Under the pieces are notes generated by a model. That model was not told the origin of the DNA. It saw only the letters and a list, made by a program, of their open reading frames with translations, and ran no database searches. A program made the position numbers and the translations under genes. Of a stretch of 64,000 nt of DNA, positions 55,375-63,072 are shown in pieces; position 1 is the stretch's first letter, and each line of letters starts with the position of its first letter. The DNA comes from Paenibacillus catalpae (GTDB taxonomy: Bacteria; Bacillota; Bacilli; Paenibacillales; Paenibacillaceae): contig NZ_FOMT01000003.1 in NCBI RefSeq assembly GCF_900112695.1, positions 879,212 to 943,211 of the forward strand, read 5' to 3'.

Positions 55375-56468
55375 GCATTTTCAAACATACGATAAAACGA
55401 ATATTCCGGAATAAAATTCAGCTTATCTTCATTATTCTATTCCCGCTTGCTTACATGTCGCTTGGGTTAATAGACGATCAGCGGCCGCTTAAAGCGGCGA
55501 TCATTGATCATGATCAAACGGAATTAACAGAGCGGCTAATTCGCGGCTTGGAGACAATGGCCGAGATGAAGGCCGTAAAAGAGGAAGATATCGAACGTGA
55601 CCTAAAAGCTTTGAAGGTTGATTACGTTCTTGTGATCGATCAAGGGTTCACAGAGCAGCTCATCCGAGGGGAGAGCGGAGGGCTGAGCGAATATACCGTT
55701 AAGGAATCGAATGTGTCGCGGCCGTTAAGCTTCTATTTGAGACAGTGGGCGGATCAAGTCGGGACGATCGCCACGGCTGCCGATCATCAGTCCGATGCAT
55801 TCTACACCTCTTACAAGCAATATGAGGATCGTGCTCCTCTCAAGCTGGATAATCGTCCTATTGAAAATCAACAGGAAGAGAAGTCGCGCAAGGTACTCGG
55901 TTTTCTTGTCATCCCTATGCTGTATACGTCATTGATTGCAGGACTGCAGATCATTTCGAACCGAAATAATCATACGCTATACCGGACACTAGCTGCGCCT
56001 GTCCGCATTCGCAGCTATATGCTCCAAATGATCGGGAGCTTTTTAGCTGTGGCTTTGATTCAACTCACCTTCGCCATGCTTGTATTGAAATGGGGCTACC
56101 GGGTTCCTATGAATGATTCGGAATGGGGGATATATGCGCTCCTGATATTGTTTTCGGTGGCTGCCGTCTCTTTCGGAGTGGCTGTCAGCTCCATCTCGAA
56201 ATCGATCCTTCAAGCCTGTCTGATCGGCATCTGCCTCATTGAGCCGATTTCCATGCTGGGCGGGGCATACGGCCCGCTGGACTGGGCGCCGGACTTCGTC
56301 AAGACAATAAGCCAATTTACCCCTGTTTATTGGGTGATGGACGGAATCGATCAACTTTTGCACGGCCAGTCACTTCTTGAGCTTGGTAAGGAAGCGGTTA
56401 TGATCATACTGTTCGCGATTATCTTTTTCCTATTCGGAACGATAAGGAAAACAGATATCGCCAAATAG
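55371..56468 (+). CDS. ABC-2 type permease (LnrN-like)
   Basis: A 365-residue permease of the same build as its neighbour: an N-terminal helix (IFIILFPLAYMSLGLI-like), an extracellular domain to about residue 175 and a C-terminal bundle ending near LFAIIFFLFGTIRK. Paired with the permease at 54259 to form the exporter channel. The start overlaps the previous stop. Confidence 0.9.
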   Translation: MSIFKHTIKRIFRNKIQLIFIILFPLAYMSLGLIDDQRPLKAAIIDHDQTELTERLIRGLETMAEMKAVKEEDIERDLKALKVDYVLVIDQGFTEQLIRGESGGLSEYTVKESNVSRPLSFYLRQWADQVGTIATAADHQSDAFYTSYKQYEDRAPLKLDNRPIENQQEEKSRKVLGFLVIPMLYTSLIAGLQIISNRNNHTLYRTLAAPVRIRSYMLQMIGSFLAVALIQLTFAMLVLKWGYRVPMNDSEWGIYALLILFSVAAVSFGVAVSSISKSILQACLIGICLIEPISMLGGAYGPLDWAPDFVKTISQFTPVYWVMDGIDQLLHGQSLLELGKEAVMIILFAIIFFLFGTIRKTDIAK

Positions 56469-56513
56469 GATCATTTGATATACTATCTCCAAATGTATTT
56501 GGAAAGGTCTGTC

Positions 56514-57614
56514 ATGAACTATATTGTAAAAACCGTCATTTTCGGATTTCTGATCATCGAGTTGATCTTGGGAGGAGATATTCCTTATGAGCAACTCCTG
56601 ATAGTCATGATTGCAATTGTCCTGCAGCTTGTAAAGGAACGATATTACGATTCCATTTGGTTAACCATCGCAATGCTCCTGCTTACTTGTGCAGGCATTG
56701 CGATGGACTTTCATTTCTCAATATGGTTTGCGGTCGTTATCTACGATTTTATGCTAAAAAAAGGATGGACCGGACCGCTTGCCGTTCTAGTATGTGTTGC
56801 CTTTTTCCTGACCTACGCACCGCAATTTTATTGGCTTGTTGTATTCATTTCCCTTTCCGGTATGCTGGCTTATCAGATCCGGAGGAAAAGGGTGGAGGCT
56901 AGCCTCTTTACTTTGACGCTTGACAATGAGCGGAGATTACGTTATGAGCTGGAGCAAGCGAAGGCGCAGCTTTTGCATGCCTCTAAAGAAATTGCCGGGA
57001 TTACCGAGGTGAAAGAGCGCAACCGGATCGCACGCGAAATCCATGATAGTGTCGGGCATAATCTGACGGGTATTTTTATTCAACTGCAGGCTGCCCAAAA
57101 AATACATGACAAAGATGAGAACAAATCGAGGAGCATAGTCAAATCGTCCATCGATGGTCTAGCAAATACGATTGAACTGCTCAGGGATACCGTACATAAT
57201 ATCAAGCCGCGGGCAAGCCTCGGTGCGGATTACTTTCAAGGAATAATTGAAAACTATCAATTTTGTCCCGTGGATCTGCAACTGAGTGGAGACTTCAATA
57301 GTGTACCATCTGCACATTTGGAGCTTCTGAGCGCCACGATCAAGGAAGCACTGACCAATACGGCACGATATTCCCAAGCGACGAAGGTAGAAATAAAAAT
57401 TGATGCGAATATGAACTATACCCGATTGTCCGTTAAGGATAACGGAATCGGCAGTGCAAACATCAAGGAAGGATTAGGGCTTAGCGGTATGAAGGAACGT
57501 ACCCGCAACTTGGGCGGAAGTTTCAGTTTTCACTCGCTAGACGGATTTATGATCATATGTGTCATTCCAAGGCAGAAGGGAGGCGAAATGTTTGAGGGTA
57601 CTTATCGTGGATGA
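56514..57614 (+). CDS. Sensor histidine kinase, HisKA_3 type (LnrJ-like)
   Basis: A 366-residue kinase with about five N-terminal helices and almost no extracellular domain, as in intramembrane sensors. The dimerisation region has the phospho-acceptor in NRIAREIHDSVGHNLTGI, and the ATPase has the N box SATIKEALTNTARYS and DNGIGSANIKEGLGLSGM. It is the NarL-partner group. The ATG at 56514 (GGAAAGG upstream) is preferred to a TTG at 56475. It sits directly after the permeases that it probably controls. Confidence 0.9.
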   Translation: MNYIVKTVIFGFLIIELILGGDIPYEQLLIVMIAIVLQLVKERYYDSIWLTIAMLLLTCAGIAMDFHFSIWFAVVIYDFMLKKGWTGPLAVLVCVAFFLTYAPQFYWLVVFISLSGMLAYQIRRKRVEASLFTLTLDNERRLRYELEQAKAQLLHASKEIAGITEVKERNRIAREIHDSVGHNLTGIFIQLQAAQKIHDKDENKSRSIVKSSIDGLANTIELLRDTVHNIKPRASLGADYFQGIIENYQFCPVDLQLSGDFNSVPSAHLELLSATIKEALTNTARYSQATKVEIKIDANMNYTRLSVKDNGIGSANIKEGLGLSGMKERTRNLGGSFSFHSLDGFMIICVIPRQKGGEMFEGTYRG

Positions 57615-58212
57615 CGATGCATTAATTCGGGATGGACTCAAGATTTTGATGGAAATGGAGGACGATTTCGAAGTAATCGGTACGGCTGCCAATGGGCAGG
57701 AGGCTTTTGAGATGTGTCAACTGAACAGGCCTGACTTGGTGCTAATGGATATACGCATGCCTGTTATGGACGGCGTTCTGGGAACCCAACTAATCAAACG
57801 TCATTTTCAGAATATGAAGGTTGTGCTGTTGACAACCTTTAAGGATGATGAATATATCAAAGAAGCTGTAAAATCCGGAGCAGAAGGATACATATTGAAG
57901 AATCAGAGCTCTGACAGCATTATCGAAAGCCTTCGTGCAGTAGGAAAAGGAAATACCGTTTTTGAGAAAGAAGTCGCCCAAGCCTTATCCGGCTTACTGA
58001 AAGAAGATAAGAAGCCTGTATCAACTATAGGATTGAATCCTCGTGAACTGGAAGTGTTGGCGCTTGTTGCCAACGGATACTCCAATAAGGAGATTGCCGA
58101 GCTCTTATTCCTGAGTGAAGGAACCGTGCGAAATTATGTAACCACCCTTCTTGAAAAGCTTCAATTTCGCGACAGAACGCAGCTGGCAATTTTTTATCTT
58201 AAGCATCAATAG
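57592..58212 (+). CDS. NarL/LuxR-family response regulator (LnrK-like)
   Basis: A 206-residue regulator. Receiver: LIVDDDALIRDG, phospho-acceptor in LVLMDIRMPVMDG and the Lys in YILKNQSSD. DNA-binding: LNPRELEVLALVANGYSNKE followed by LFLSEGTVRNYVTTLLEKL, the LuxR helix-turn-helix. The start is a TTG at 57592, 8 bp after GGGAGG, overlapping the kinase gene by 23 bp. It is the last gene of the exporter operon. Confidence 0.92.
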   Translation: MRVLIVDDDALIRDGLKILMEMEDDFEVIGTAANGQEAFEMCQLNRPDLVLMDIRMPVMDGVLGTQLIKRHFQNMKVVLLTTFKDDEYIKEAVKSGAEGYILKNQSSDSIIESLRAVGKGNTVFEKEVAQALSGLLKEDKKPVSTIGLNPRELEVLALVANGYSNKEIAELLFLSEGTVRNYVTTLLEKLQFRDRTQLAIFYLKHQ

Positions 58213-58253
58213 ACGGCTATGGGCGGTGCAAAGAATGAAGAAGGGAGGATGCT

Positions 58254-58437
58254 ATGCGAAAGTTTATCCGGCGCATTTATGACAAACTGACCCTAAGGGA
58301 TAAAATTTCAATCTTAAATGTGATGATTATTTTGACCACGTTGTTGGTGCTCGGTTATTTCTCCAGCGATATTTCCAGCGAGATTATAACCGAAAAGACG
58401 GAAAAAAGCGCAGTCAGGGAGCTCGAGCTGATTCAGG
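58254..58437 (+). pseudogene. N-terminal fragment of a YesM-type sensor kinase
   Basis: Begins MRKFIRRIYDKLTLRDKISI with a membrane helix (VMIILTTLLVLGYFSSDI) and the start of an extracellular sensor domain (TEKSAVRELELIQ), as in YesM/LytS-like kinases. From about 58438 the frame enters unrelated DNA of the next fragment. The rest of the kinase is gone. The start has AGAAGGGAGG upstream. Confidence 0.75.
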
Positions 58438-59897
58438 GGACAATGTGGTCATCAATAACGGCAGCCCTAATGCGTCGGTCCAAAACCATGCAGGCATTCA
58501 GCCGGAATATTGGAATATGCTTCCCGATGTGATGGCCTGGGAAAGCGGCGTCCCTTGGACGGCGGAGGCGTATGGGAGCATCAAAGTTGCCGGCAATGTC
58601 CATTCCGATCTAACCGGCTTCGCTTATTCGATTCTGAAGAACGGCGCGACGGTTTGGAGCGGAACCGCTGCCGGTACTCAAGCCTCTTATCTTGTCCATA
58701 TCGATGTGCTGCCCGGCGATATCGTTTCTTTTACGGCGCAAGGCAATGCGGCGTGGTCTTCCCTGATCAAAAACAGGAAGAGACGAAGATTAGCTCGCGG
58801 TATGCCGAGGCGTATGTGAAGCTCGGGCCGAATGATAAACCGGATTCCGTTCTACTTGGCATCAGTACGCCATTCGGAACGGAGCTGGAGCCGCTTGCTT
58901 CCAGCAGCGGCTACCGGGATTACCGAGTCTACATGGCTAGCGGTCTGCCTTATTCCGGTTTTGCCGGCGAACGAAAATACAGGGATTGGAGAATCTATTT
59001 AATCCCGGCAGGCGCAGCATCGCCGACGGAGCCTGAGATGAATGTGGCGCTGGGGAAACCAGTCACCACCTCGGATGCCGGTTCGCCCCAGTCCGGTTAC
59101 GGGCCTGAGAAAGCGGTCGTCGGAATCGGCCCTTGGCTGCAGATTGATCTATTAGACGAATATGTGATCCGCAGAGTGCATGTGGACGACCGGCCTTATG
59201 ACGGAGACGACGGAAGAACTTATTAGGACGGAATGCGCAAAAATTTTGAAATACGCGCATCCAACGATCCGAGCTTTCGGTCATACACCGTCTTAAGCGC
59301 GGTAGGCAACGTGCCGTATGCGGGAGAAACGTGGAGCTATAAGGTAACAGATCCGAATGCATTCCGTTACATCCGGTTCGCTAGAAACGATACGGGGTAT
59401 GCATTCCTGTCGGAGCTGCGCGTGTACGGGGGAGAGCCTCCCGTCTTGGTCGAAGAGAACGCGGCGCAGGACAAGCCGGTCAGCACATCGGATACCGGGC
59501 CGTCTCTTGCCTGGTACGGTCCCGAAAAAGCGGTTGACGGGATTGGCGGCGATTGGAACAACGGCTGGCGCCTGTTACGTTCACGGGGATTAGTCCTTGG
59601 CTGCAAGTCGACCTGGGCGAACCTATTATGATCAGCCGAGTGCAGATAGACGATCGTCCGTATGACGGGCTGGACGGCAGGCCAGCTTGGGACGGTCCGC
59701 GCAAAAATTTTGAAATCCGGGCGTTCAACGATCCGAGCTTTGGCACCTATACCGTACTTGGCAGCGTCGGCGCCACCGCTTATCCGGGTCATGTATGGAG
59801 CCATGTAGTGACGAACACGAACGCTTACCGGTACATTCGGTACGTTAGGACAGATACGGGCTACGCCTCTTATCGGAGCTGCGCGTGTTCACGATGA
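58438..59897 (+). pseudogene. Decayed secreted protein with two F5/8 type C domains
   Basis: Pieces in several frames of a carbohydrate-binding protein. 58445-58750 reads GIQPEYWNMLPDVMAWESG and SIKVAGNVHSDLTGFAYSIL; 58790-59225 has NVALGKPVTTSDAGSPQSGY and a premature TAG at 59224; 59233-59580 has RKNFEIRASNDPSFRSYTVL; 59553-59897 has GISPWLQVDLGEPIMIS and FEIRAFNDPSFGTYTVLGSV. The last two are duplicate F5/8C (discoidin-like) domains. At least three frameshifts or stops separate them. The first part is joined to the kinase fragment. Confidence 0.8.
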
Positions 59898-59917
59898 CGG
59901 AAGCAGATTAGAGAAAC

Positions 59918-59952
59918 GACGGCAGCCGGCCACGCGATCGGTTGCCGTTGCT
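59918..59952 (+). terminator. Family B-type hairpin after F5/8C pseudogene
   Basis: ACGGCAGCCGG and CGGTTGCCGT pair around the loop CCACGCGAT, followed by TGCTCGTTGAAACAACGGGCAGC, the shortened right end of family B. Confidence 0.7.
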
Positions 59953-60013
59953 CGTTGAAACAACGGGCAGCATGGAAAAAACTGTGCTTAATCTTCCATA
60001 CTATCTATCTTCG

Positions 60014-60577
60014 TTACCCTTCCTGTTCGTTGGTTGAACAAGAAGGGTAGCGCCATTTGATGTGAAAATTGATAATGTTCCCGTAGTGATCCGACTCAAT
60101 ATGGCAGCAGCCAGTCAGCAGCTCCTTTAGCATCTCACGCCCGCGCTGCACTCTTGATTTTGCCCCCGAATAGGAGATTCCAAGCTGTTCACTCAATTCT
60201 TTCTGGGAAATTCCTTTCAACATGGAGAGCTCCAAAGCTACCTTATATTTTTCCGGAAGCTGTTGAATAACTGATTCAAAGCAGGCGATGACCTCTTGGG
60301 CCAGATCTGGTTCATCGTATTCATCCGTCGTTAGATGTTGGTCGAGCAGCTCATCGTTCCATTTTTCTTTACGAAAATAATCCACCATACTGTTGCGAGC
60401 GATTTGATAGATCCAGGAAGTCAACTTCTGATCATCCTTTAGATCGTCTATATGATCATTTACCTTAATAAAGACTTGCTGTACGATGTCTTCGACATCG
60501 GCTTGATTATTGATTCGATTCGAGACGAATCTCTTGAGCTGAGGGTAATAATCGCTCCATATGACAGAAATCTCCAA
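60014..60577 (-). CDS. sigZ: SigZ-like ECF sigma factor
   Basis: A 187-residue sigma-70 family factor. Region 2 shows DVEDIVQQVFIKVNDHIDD and WIYQIARNSMVDYFRKEKW, and region 4 QQLPEKYKVALELSMLKG with the HTH KELSEQLGISYSGAKSRVQR. The distinctive C-terminus (LTGCCHIESDHYGNIINF) matches SigZ. No anti-sigma gene is next to it, as is usual for SigZ. It is divergent from the ThuA-like gene. Regulation of that gene is possible but not shown. Confidence 0.9.
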   Translation of the reverse strand: MEISVIWSDYYPQLKRFVSNRINNQADVEDIVQQVFIKVNDHIDDLKDDQKLTSWIYQIARNSMVDYFRKEKWNDELLDQHLTTDEYDEPDLAQEVIACFESVIQQLPEKYKVALELSMLKGISQKELSEQLGISYSGAKSRVQRGREMLKELLTGCCHIESDHYGNIINFHIKWRYPSCSTNEQEG

Positions 60578-60680
60578 TAAAATTCTCCACCCTTGAAAAA
60601 AATTTAGTCAATTCTGCGTCCATGATCCATTTCCTGCGTCTTCCTATTGTAAAACAAACTTCAATAGAGGAGTAGATCGT

Positions 60681-61322
60681 ATGTCAGTAAAACAAATTTT
60701 GTTAATTGGTGATGATTACCCTGGAGTCTGGCATCCTCTAGAGCAGGTGGCGCGGGAGTTGGAACAGATCTTGGAAGGTGAATTTCGATTGACCGTAACA
60801 CAAAATTATGATGACTTATCGACGCTTGATGCCAATGAGTACGCGGCGTGTATCTCTTATGCGGATATCTGGACACGAACTTTGACATCCGAGCAAATTG
60901 CGGGTCTGCTAAAATTCGTAGCGGGCGGAGGCGGTCTGCTTGCCATTCATAACGGCATCTCATTGGCGGGCAGCTACGAACTGCTGCAGGTAATCGGTGC
61001 CAAGTTTATCACACATCCCCCTTATCAGCAGCTTCATTTTTATCGAACAACGAATGAGCATCCGTTGTTACAAGGAGTGGAGGATTTTACGATCGATGAG
61101 GAGCCGTATCAATTTGAATTCGATCCATACACACCTCGTACCGTTTTTCTGGAATTCGAGCACGCCGGGAAAAGATGGCCATCTGCGTGGGAGCAGCGTT
61201 ATGGTTTAGGAAAGGTCGTCTATTTACATCCGGGTCATAGGGCAGATTCTTTTAGACCAGAAGCTATCAAACGGCTCATTCTAAATAGCGCTCGCTGGAT
61301 TGCTAAACCCGAAGGAGAGTAA
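60681..61322 (+). CDS. ThuA-like domain protein
   Basis: A 213-residue protein with the class I glutamine-amidotransferase-like fold of the ThuA group: QILLIGDDYPGVWHP at the start, the GGGLLAIHNG motif at about 93-102 and PHQLHFYRTTNEHPL-like strands after it. The end PEAIKRLILNSARWIA is the typical C-terminal helix. ThuA proteins appear in trehalose and other sugar catabolism, but this one stands alone beside sigZ. GAGGAG lies upstream. Confidence 0.82.
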   Translation: MSVKQILLIGDDYPGVWHPLEQVARELEQILEGEFRLTVTQNYDDLSTLDANEYAACISYADIWTRTLTSEQIAGLLKFVAGGGGLLAIHNGISLAGSYELLQVIGAKFITHPPYQQLHFYRTTNEHPLLQGVEDFTIDEEPYQFEFDPYTPRTVFLEFEHAGKRWPSAWEQRYGLGKVVYLHPGHRADSFRPEAIKRLILNSARWIAKPEGE

Positions 61323-61426
61323 TTAATATTTTTTTGGCCATTCAAGACTAATAAAAGTACGTCCGAATGGCCATAGTGACGATTGCAAAACATGCGGATT
61401 ATCAACAAGCTGCTTGTGTTATCACA

Positions 61427-61476
61427 ATAGGGACAGTCCCGCGGAGAGTTTAAAGTTCTGCGATGCTGTCCCTTTG
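61427..61476 (+). terminator. Hairpin after the ThuA-like gene
   Basis: AGGGACAG and CTGTCCCT close a loop of about 28 bases and run into TTGGTTT. Weak terminator. Confidence 0.5.
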
Positions 61477-61484
61477 GTTTGAAA

Positions 61485-61643
61485 TCAATGGATGAGTGCT
61501 TCCCTGGGAGCCTTTATTACTTCCGCGTATTTTTCTGCTGCATGCGCCAAATCAGTATCCGTAGCTAGCATTACGCTGTACGCAACAAAGGCTGGAAGAA
61601 ATGTACCGTTGCATTTCGTCAGTGTTCTTACGATTGGTCGCAA
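61485..61643 (-). pseudogene. C-terminal coding remnant abutting repeat A5
   Basis: On the minus strand an open, protein-like frame (IVRTLTKCNGTFLPAFVAYS, then LAHAAEKYAEVIKAPREAL) ends with TGA at 61485. Upstream it runs straight into family A repeat DNA, with no start codon. It mirrors the truncated fragment beside repeat A1. Identity unknown. Confidence 0.35.
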
Positions 61644-61790
61644 GATGTCGGACGACAAGAACATCTATACAACGGAAGCCGCATAAACTGTGGCTTTTTT
61701 GTTTTAAGTATAGAAGTTCTTGTCGTGAGCTCAAGACAAGAACTTCTATACAAAGCCGTATTAGGACAAGAACTTCTATACAGCCCTGTG
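61644..61790 (+). repeat. Family A structured repeat, copy 5
   Basis: TGTCGGACGACA with arm 1 GACAAGAACATCTATAC (61654-61670), hairpin AAGCCGCA/TGTGGCTT with T6 (61676-61699), inverted arm GTATAGAAGTTCTTGTC (61708-61724), 10-base loop, direct arm GACAAGAACTTCTATAC (61735-61751) and third arm (61765-61781). It has the same variable half as copies 2 and 3. A family B right end follows at 61803-61828. Confidence 0.92.
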
Positions 61791-62009
61791 ATCCCTTTAA
61801 AAGCACGATTTATTAAGCTAACGGGCAGGATTCGGTAATAGAGTATCATGTCAAAACCGTGATAAAATGGTATGGTTTTATTATTCAAACAAAGTTGATG
61901 ATACTTATACTATGATAGTTGTGTCGCAGCCAAACGTTGATCGTTTTATTGTTGTTCGAGTTGCTAAACTAGACATTTTCAAAACATACGGGAGGAGTGA
62001 AGCATCAGC

Positions 62010-62519
62010 ATGAGAAGTAAAATAATTGTTATAGGAATACTTTTACTGTCACTAGCTTTTAACATGTATCAATGGAAAATGATAAAGTCGAATAAGCAAA
62101 CGGAGCAAGCCTCTTTAAGCAGGAATATGTCGATACTAGGCTCTGATTTTATACAGGCAAGTTCTTCAATTGAAAATACCCTGACTGATACTAACAGGGA
62201 CTTTCAAATTGGACGAGCCTCTGCTTTCTTAATGGACGCTAGCTTTAGAGCTGATGAGATGTATGCTCATGATAAAAATGATAATAGGATTCAGGCTTGG
62301 TATTATATTGGTCGTAGCATGGACAATTCACATAACAAAATGGTGAAGTTAATCACCAAAGCAAATTTGGATGAAAATGATGTTACTCAACTAAATAACA
62401 TCAAACAATTGTTGGATGTATATATCGAAATGATGAAAAAAAGCAATGCGAATACTGGCTATATTGAATATCAATCTCTTCTTGAAGCTGAAAAAGCCGC
62501 AGATCAATTTAGTAAGTAG
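62010..62519 (+). CDS. Membrane-anchored protein of unknown function, 169 residues
   Basis: One N-terminal helix (IIVIGILLLSLAFNMYQW) and a long, mostly helical extracellular part with acidic and Asn-rich stretches (EMYAHDKNDNRIQAWYYIG). No family recognised. GGGAGGAG lies upstream. The short gap to the DUF3221-like lipoprotein gene (84 bp) suggests a shared role at the cell surface. Confidence 0.65.
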   Translation: MRSKIIVIGILLLSLAFNMYQWKMIKSNKQTEQASLSRNMSILGSDFIQASSSIENTLTDTNRDFQIGRASAFLMDASFRADEMYAHDKNDNRIQAWYYIGRSMDNSHNKMVKLITKANLDENDVTQLNNIKQLLDVYIEMMKKSNANTGYIEYQSLLEAEKAADQFSK

Positions 62520-62602
62520 TAAGGTTAAGCTTTTATTTTGAACTAAACATTCCTGTAGAGCTAAGAAATGAGTTTTGACGATAATTGGTAAGGAGGATAA
62601 AA

Positions 62603-62935
62603 GTGAACAAAATTATGATAATTGTACTTGTTTTCATTCTGAGTATAACTATGGGATGTAGTCAAAATCATACAGACCCAGAAGTAAACAACAATAAGCA
62701 GTCATACCTAGAAGGAACCATTGAAGTTATTGATGCAAATAACATTACAATGTTGATAAGAAAAAATAGGTCAAAAATTCAGGATACGGATAAAGTTTGG
62801 CTAACACCAGGGCAATCCGTTGAGTTTGATACCTTTGAAAGAGGGCAAAGAATTAGAGCTTGGGTATCAGATTCATATATTGGATTATCAAGTCCTCCGC
62901 AAGTAACGGCTACTAAAATCGAAGTAATTCAGTAG
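62603..62935 (+). CDS. DUF3221-like lipoprotein
   Basis: A 110-residue exported protein. The lipobox cysteine is in SITMGCSQN (about residue 20). The mature part begins after a Asn-rich spacer and has the OB-like strands YLEGTIEVIDANNITMLI and VWLTPGQSVEFDTFERGQRI, as in DUF3221 proteins. The GTG at 62603 lies 5 bp after AAGGAGG and is chosen over an upstream start. Role unknown. Confidence 0.75.
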   Translation: MNKIMIIVLVFILSITMGCSQNHTDPEVNNNKQSYLEGTIEVIDANNITMLIRKNRSKIQDTDKVWLTPGQSVEFDTFERGQRIRAWVSDSYIGLSSPPQVTATKIEVIQ

Positions 62936-63072
62936 GTAAAGCTATGAGGATGATTAAACTACCCCGAAAATTACTCTTAGCCCAGACCCAAAAATGGCAG
63001 CACGAAAACAAGCCCAGCTTTTACGGTTTTTAAAAACTGTGCTTCTTAGGGATTTATGAAAATTCGAAATGG

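Noticed and set aside
61601..61816. Open frames through family A repeats with repeated RTSIQ peptides
   Set aside because: The peptides come from the repeated DNA arms. The same kind of frame occurs at each copy and has no ribosome site of its own.
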